From Candidatus Zymogenus sp. (GTDB taxonomy: Bacteria; Desulfobacterota; Zymogenia; Zymogenales; Zymogenaceae): a stretch of DNA of 7,408 nt. Both the position numbers and the translations under genes were made by a program. The stretch lies in contig JAUWME010000102.1 in NCBI GenBank assembly GCA_030613285.1, positions 1 to 7,408 of the forward strand. Reading direction: 5' to 3'. Below the pieces are notes generated by a model that was not told where the DNA came from, did not search any database, and saw only the letters and a list, made by a program, of their open reading frames with translations. Below, piece after piece: positions 6,084-7,408 of the stretch. The number at the start of each line of letters is the position of its first letter. Position 1 is the stretch's first letter.

Positions 6084-6271
6084 GGGTTGTCATAAATGGG
6101 GGTTCAACAATTTGGGTTGATGGAATTTTAGGGGGTTGCCGTATGTGGGGTTGGTGTAAATAGAGGTTGGTATATCAAGGGTTGCAGTAAGTTGGGTTGA
6201 CATATCAAGGATTGACGTAAATGGAAGTTGGTGTATCAATGATTGGCGTAGGTTTGGTAAGCAATAGTTGG
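6084..6271 (+). repeat. Degenerate ~15-bp tandem array with GGTTG core
   Basis: Starting 8 bp after the bactofilin stop, a G-rich, C-poor stretch carries about 12 units with approximate consensus RTTGRYRTAWATRGG. Cores (GTTG or ATTG, or degraded forms) begin at 6086, 6102, 6116, 6135, 6150, 6166, 6181, 6196, 6211, 6227, 6242 and about 6257, so the spacing is 14-19 bp and mostly 15-16. The later units are the most regular. Units vary in sequence, so this is not CRISPR. No ORF with an RBS reads through on either strand; the minus-strand 84-codon frame is incidental. Confidence 0.7.
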
Positions 6272-6332
6272 GAAGGCACATAACGACCAGAGTAGCCAAA
6301 AAAAATAAATTGAATTCATAGCAATTAAACAA

Positions 6333-6366
6333 GGGGCCGTTCATACATTGAAACGGCCTTTATCTT
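6333..6366 (+). terminator. Rho-independent terminator after the bactofilin gene and repeat array
   Basis: GGCCGTT (6335-6341) pairs with AACGGCC (6352-6358) around a 10-nt loop, extendable by two G-U pairs at the base, and is followed by TTTATCTTT. It would end a bactofilin transcript that includes the whole GGTTG array as a 3' untranslated region. Confidence 0.65.
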
Positions 6367-6377
6367 TCTGAAATAAT
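6348..6377 (+). promoter_or_regulatory. Candidate promoter of the nitrilase-family gene, overlapping the terminator
   Basis: TTGAAA (6348-6353, 5 of 6) and AATAAT (6372-6377, 5 of 6) are separated by 18 bp. The -35 lies in the loop and right arm of the bactofilin terminator. The gene start is 63 bp downstream of the -10. Judged by eye. Confidence 0.4.
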
Positions 6378-6402
6378 ATCCAAACTACTATCTCAAAAGC
6401 AT

Positions 6403-6425
6403 CAACCGACAAAATCAACCAATAA
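6403..6425 (+). promoter_or_regulatory. Paired CAACC motif in the nitrilase-family gene leader
   Basis: CAACC occurs at 6403-6407 and 6416-6420, again exactly 13 bp apart, and the second extends to TCAACCAATAA (6415-6425), identical to 5563-5573. It sits immediately before the AAAGGA Shine-Dalgarno. The motif is the reverse complement of the GGTTG core in the array at 6084-6271. Confidence 0.4.
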
Positions 6426-6439
6426 AAAAAGGACAAACA

Positions 6440-7255
6440 ATGCAATTAGAAATTGCAATAGTACAATTTAAACCCACTCTTTTTGACATCAAGGGGAATC
6501 TCCAAAAAGCAATAAACATCATTCACGAAATCATCACATCATCAAACCCGAAGGTCATACTCTTCCCAGAACTCTTCCTGTCCGGCTACACCTTCAAAGA
6601 CCGAAAAGAACTTGACGCTGTCTCATTTCCCATCTCCATTCAAGACGGCAAAAACGAGTCCCTCGCCCCCCTCATAGATATCTCAAAGAAAATGTCCATC
6701 GGTATCTCCGGGGGCTACTCCGAAAAGGACGGCGATCTCTTCTACAATTCATCCTTCTTCATCGGAGACGGCCAGATCATCGCAAACTACAGAAAGACCC
6801 ACCTCTTCCACGACGAAAACGATTACTTTCAACCCGGCGACACCGGCTTTCAGGTCTTTGAATACAATAACGTAAAGTTCGGGATGATGATATGTTTCGA
6901 TTGGATATTCCCGGAGTCGGCGAGAACACTGGCTCTTATGGGTAGCGAGGTTATACTTCACCCGGCAAACCTGGTGCTCCCGTTCTGCCAGCGGGCGATG
7001 TATGCAAGAGCGATTGAGAACAGGGTATTTATCGCCACAGCAAACAGGGTGGGAAAAGAGGTAAACGGCAAATACGAAAACAGCTTTACAGGGGGGTCGC
7101 AGATTGTCTCTCCCAGGGGTGAGTACATCCTCACAATGAATGAGGATGGTGAATATTTCAGCTCAGTTAAAATTGACCCCACTGAAGCCGATGACAAAAA
7201 CATCACCGAAAAGAGCAACTTGTTTAAGGCGCGCCGGGAAGAATTTTACAGGTAG
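6440..7255 (+). CDS. Carbon-nitrogen hydrolase, nitrilase superfamily
   Basis: A complete 271-residue protein, the normal length for a stand-alone nitrilase-superfamily domain (PF00795). The catalytic Glu-Lys-Cys triad is visible: E44 in FPELFLSGY, K119 in YRKTHLF, and C152 in MMICFDWIFPE, with E159 as the usual second glutamate. The HPANL motif (174-178) and the ARAIENRVF stretch (189-197) are also family-typical. Members hydrolyse nitriles, aliphatic amides, N-carbamoyl compounds or omega-amides; the CFDWIFPE form and short length fit an amidase or carbamoylase rather than a true nitrilase, but the substrate is not determined. No signal peptide, so cytosolic. The start is supported by AAAGGA 6 nt before the ATG (6428-6433) and by beta-strand 1 beginning at residue 3. 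Base composition changes inside the gene: codons before about 6865 strongly prefer C-ending forms, later ones do not. Confidence 0.93.
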   Translation: MQLEIAIVQFKPTLFDIKGNLQKAINIIHEIITSSNPKVILFPELFLSGYTFKDRKELDAVSFPISIQDGKNESLAPLIDISKKMSIGISGGYSEKDGDLFYNSSFFIGDGQIIANYRKTHLFHDENDYFQPGDTGFQVFEYNNVKFGMMICFDWIFPESARTLALMGSEVILHPANLVLPFCQRAMYARAIENRVFIATANRVGKEVNGKYENSFTGGSQIVSPRGEYILTMNEDGEYFSSVKIDPTEADDKNITEKSNLFKARREEFYR

Positions 7256-7310
7256 AGTGGTTTGCCAAATAGCTCGCTCGAACGGCCCTTGATACCGTCT
7301 TTGGAAAATA

Positions 7311-7342
7311 ATCCCCACCCGCTTTTGCAAGGGGGTGGGGAT
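7311..7342. terminator. Strong hairpin, probable terminator of the nitrilase-family gene
   Basis: ATCCCCACCC (7311-7320) pairs perfectly with GGGTGGGGAT (7333-7342) around a 12-nt loop, 55 bp after the stop codon. On the plus strand only ATTCATC follows, so the U-tract is poor. On the minus strand TATTTTCC follows, so it could serve a leftward gene beyond the right edge or act both ways. Nothing else is recognised between 7256 and 7408. Confidence 0.5.
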
Positions 7343-7408
7343 ATTCATCAATCCTTTTGGCTTTTTAAAGCAAACCGCCTGATATACCAAACTGTTACCT
7401 ATCTTACA

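Noticed and set aside
6096..6150. G-quadruplex from the G-runs in the array
   Set aside because: Runs of 3-5 G are separated by 11-14 nt, beyond the usual loop lengths, so a stable quadruplex is doubtful.
6084..6271. CRISPR array
   Set aside because: Units are about 15 bp, vary at most positions, and have no separate spacers; no cas gene is present.
6090..6344. 84-codon minus-strand ORF through the repeat array, possibly a pentapeptide-repeat protein
   Set aside because: The 15-bp phase gives a weak five-residue rhythm, but there is no A(D/N)LxX pattern, no RBS, and the irregular 14-, 16- and 19-bp units break the phase.
7257..7379. Inverted GGTTTGC/GCAAACC pair flanking the last hairpin, as insertion-element ends
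   Set aside because: The match is 7 bp over a 120-bp span with no transposase or target duplication; chance is a sufficient explanation.

Overview
The window looks like bacterial chromosome from a Gram-negative-type organism of moderate GC. It has Shine-Dalgarno-led genes on both strands, long intergenic spacers, and dispersed hairpin repeats of the TGTCATTCCC...GGGAATCCAG type. Such repeats are common in environmental Desulfobacterota ('Deltaproteobacteria') and some other phyla. A bactofilin, membrane-anchored hydrolases and a geranylgeranyl-reductase-like flavoprotein fit that assignment but do not prove it; the taxonomic guess is low confidence.

Left block (1-3700, minus strand): three genes read leftward. 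First is a membrane-anchored alpha/beta-hydrolase (2468-3700), then a clear paralogue of it (1069-2289), and 27 bp further on an FAD-dependent oxidoreductase whose C-terminus runs off the left edge. A candidate promoter sits upstream at 3732-3759. The two hydrolases share an N-terminal membrane anchor, a proline-rich tether, a GxSxGG nucleophile elbow, a conserved block before the acid residue and a C-terminal GGRH histidine. Their substrates cannot be read from sequence. The flavoprotein next to them makes lipid or isoprenoid chemistry a reasonable but untested idea.

Middle block (3701-5590): one plus-strand amidohydrolase of the ACMSD-like 'amidohydrolase 2' family (4084-4950). Repeat-rich DNA lies on both sides. 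Two hairpin elements lie upstream (3852-3920 and 3932-4038). Downstream lie one element with perfect 10-bp ends (5074-5164), two copies of a second repeat family (4992-5026 and 5191-5225) and a strong hairpin (5241-5264). An identical 16-bp sequence occurs on each side of the gene.

Right block (5517-7408): a bactofilin (5591-6076) with its own promoter and RBS, then a gene-free spacer, then a complete carbon-nitrogen hydrolase of the nitrilase superfamily (6440-7255). The spacer carries an unusual array of about 12 degenerate units at roughly 15-bp spacing, each built on a GGTTG core (6084-6271), followed by a terminator and a promoter-like sequence. The reverse complement of that core, CAACC, occurs twice at exactly 13-bp spacing in the leader of both the bactofilin and the nitrilase gene. 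This array/leader arrangement is the part of the window least explained by known features.
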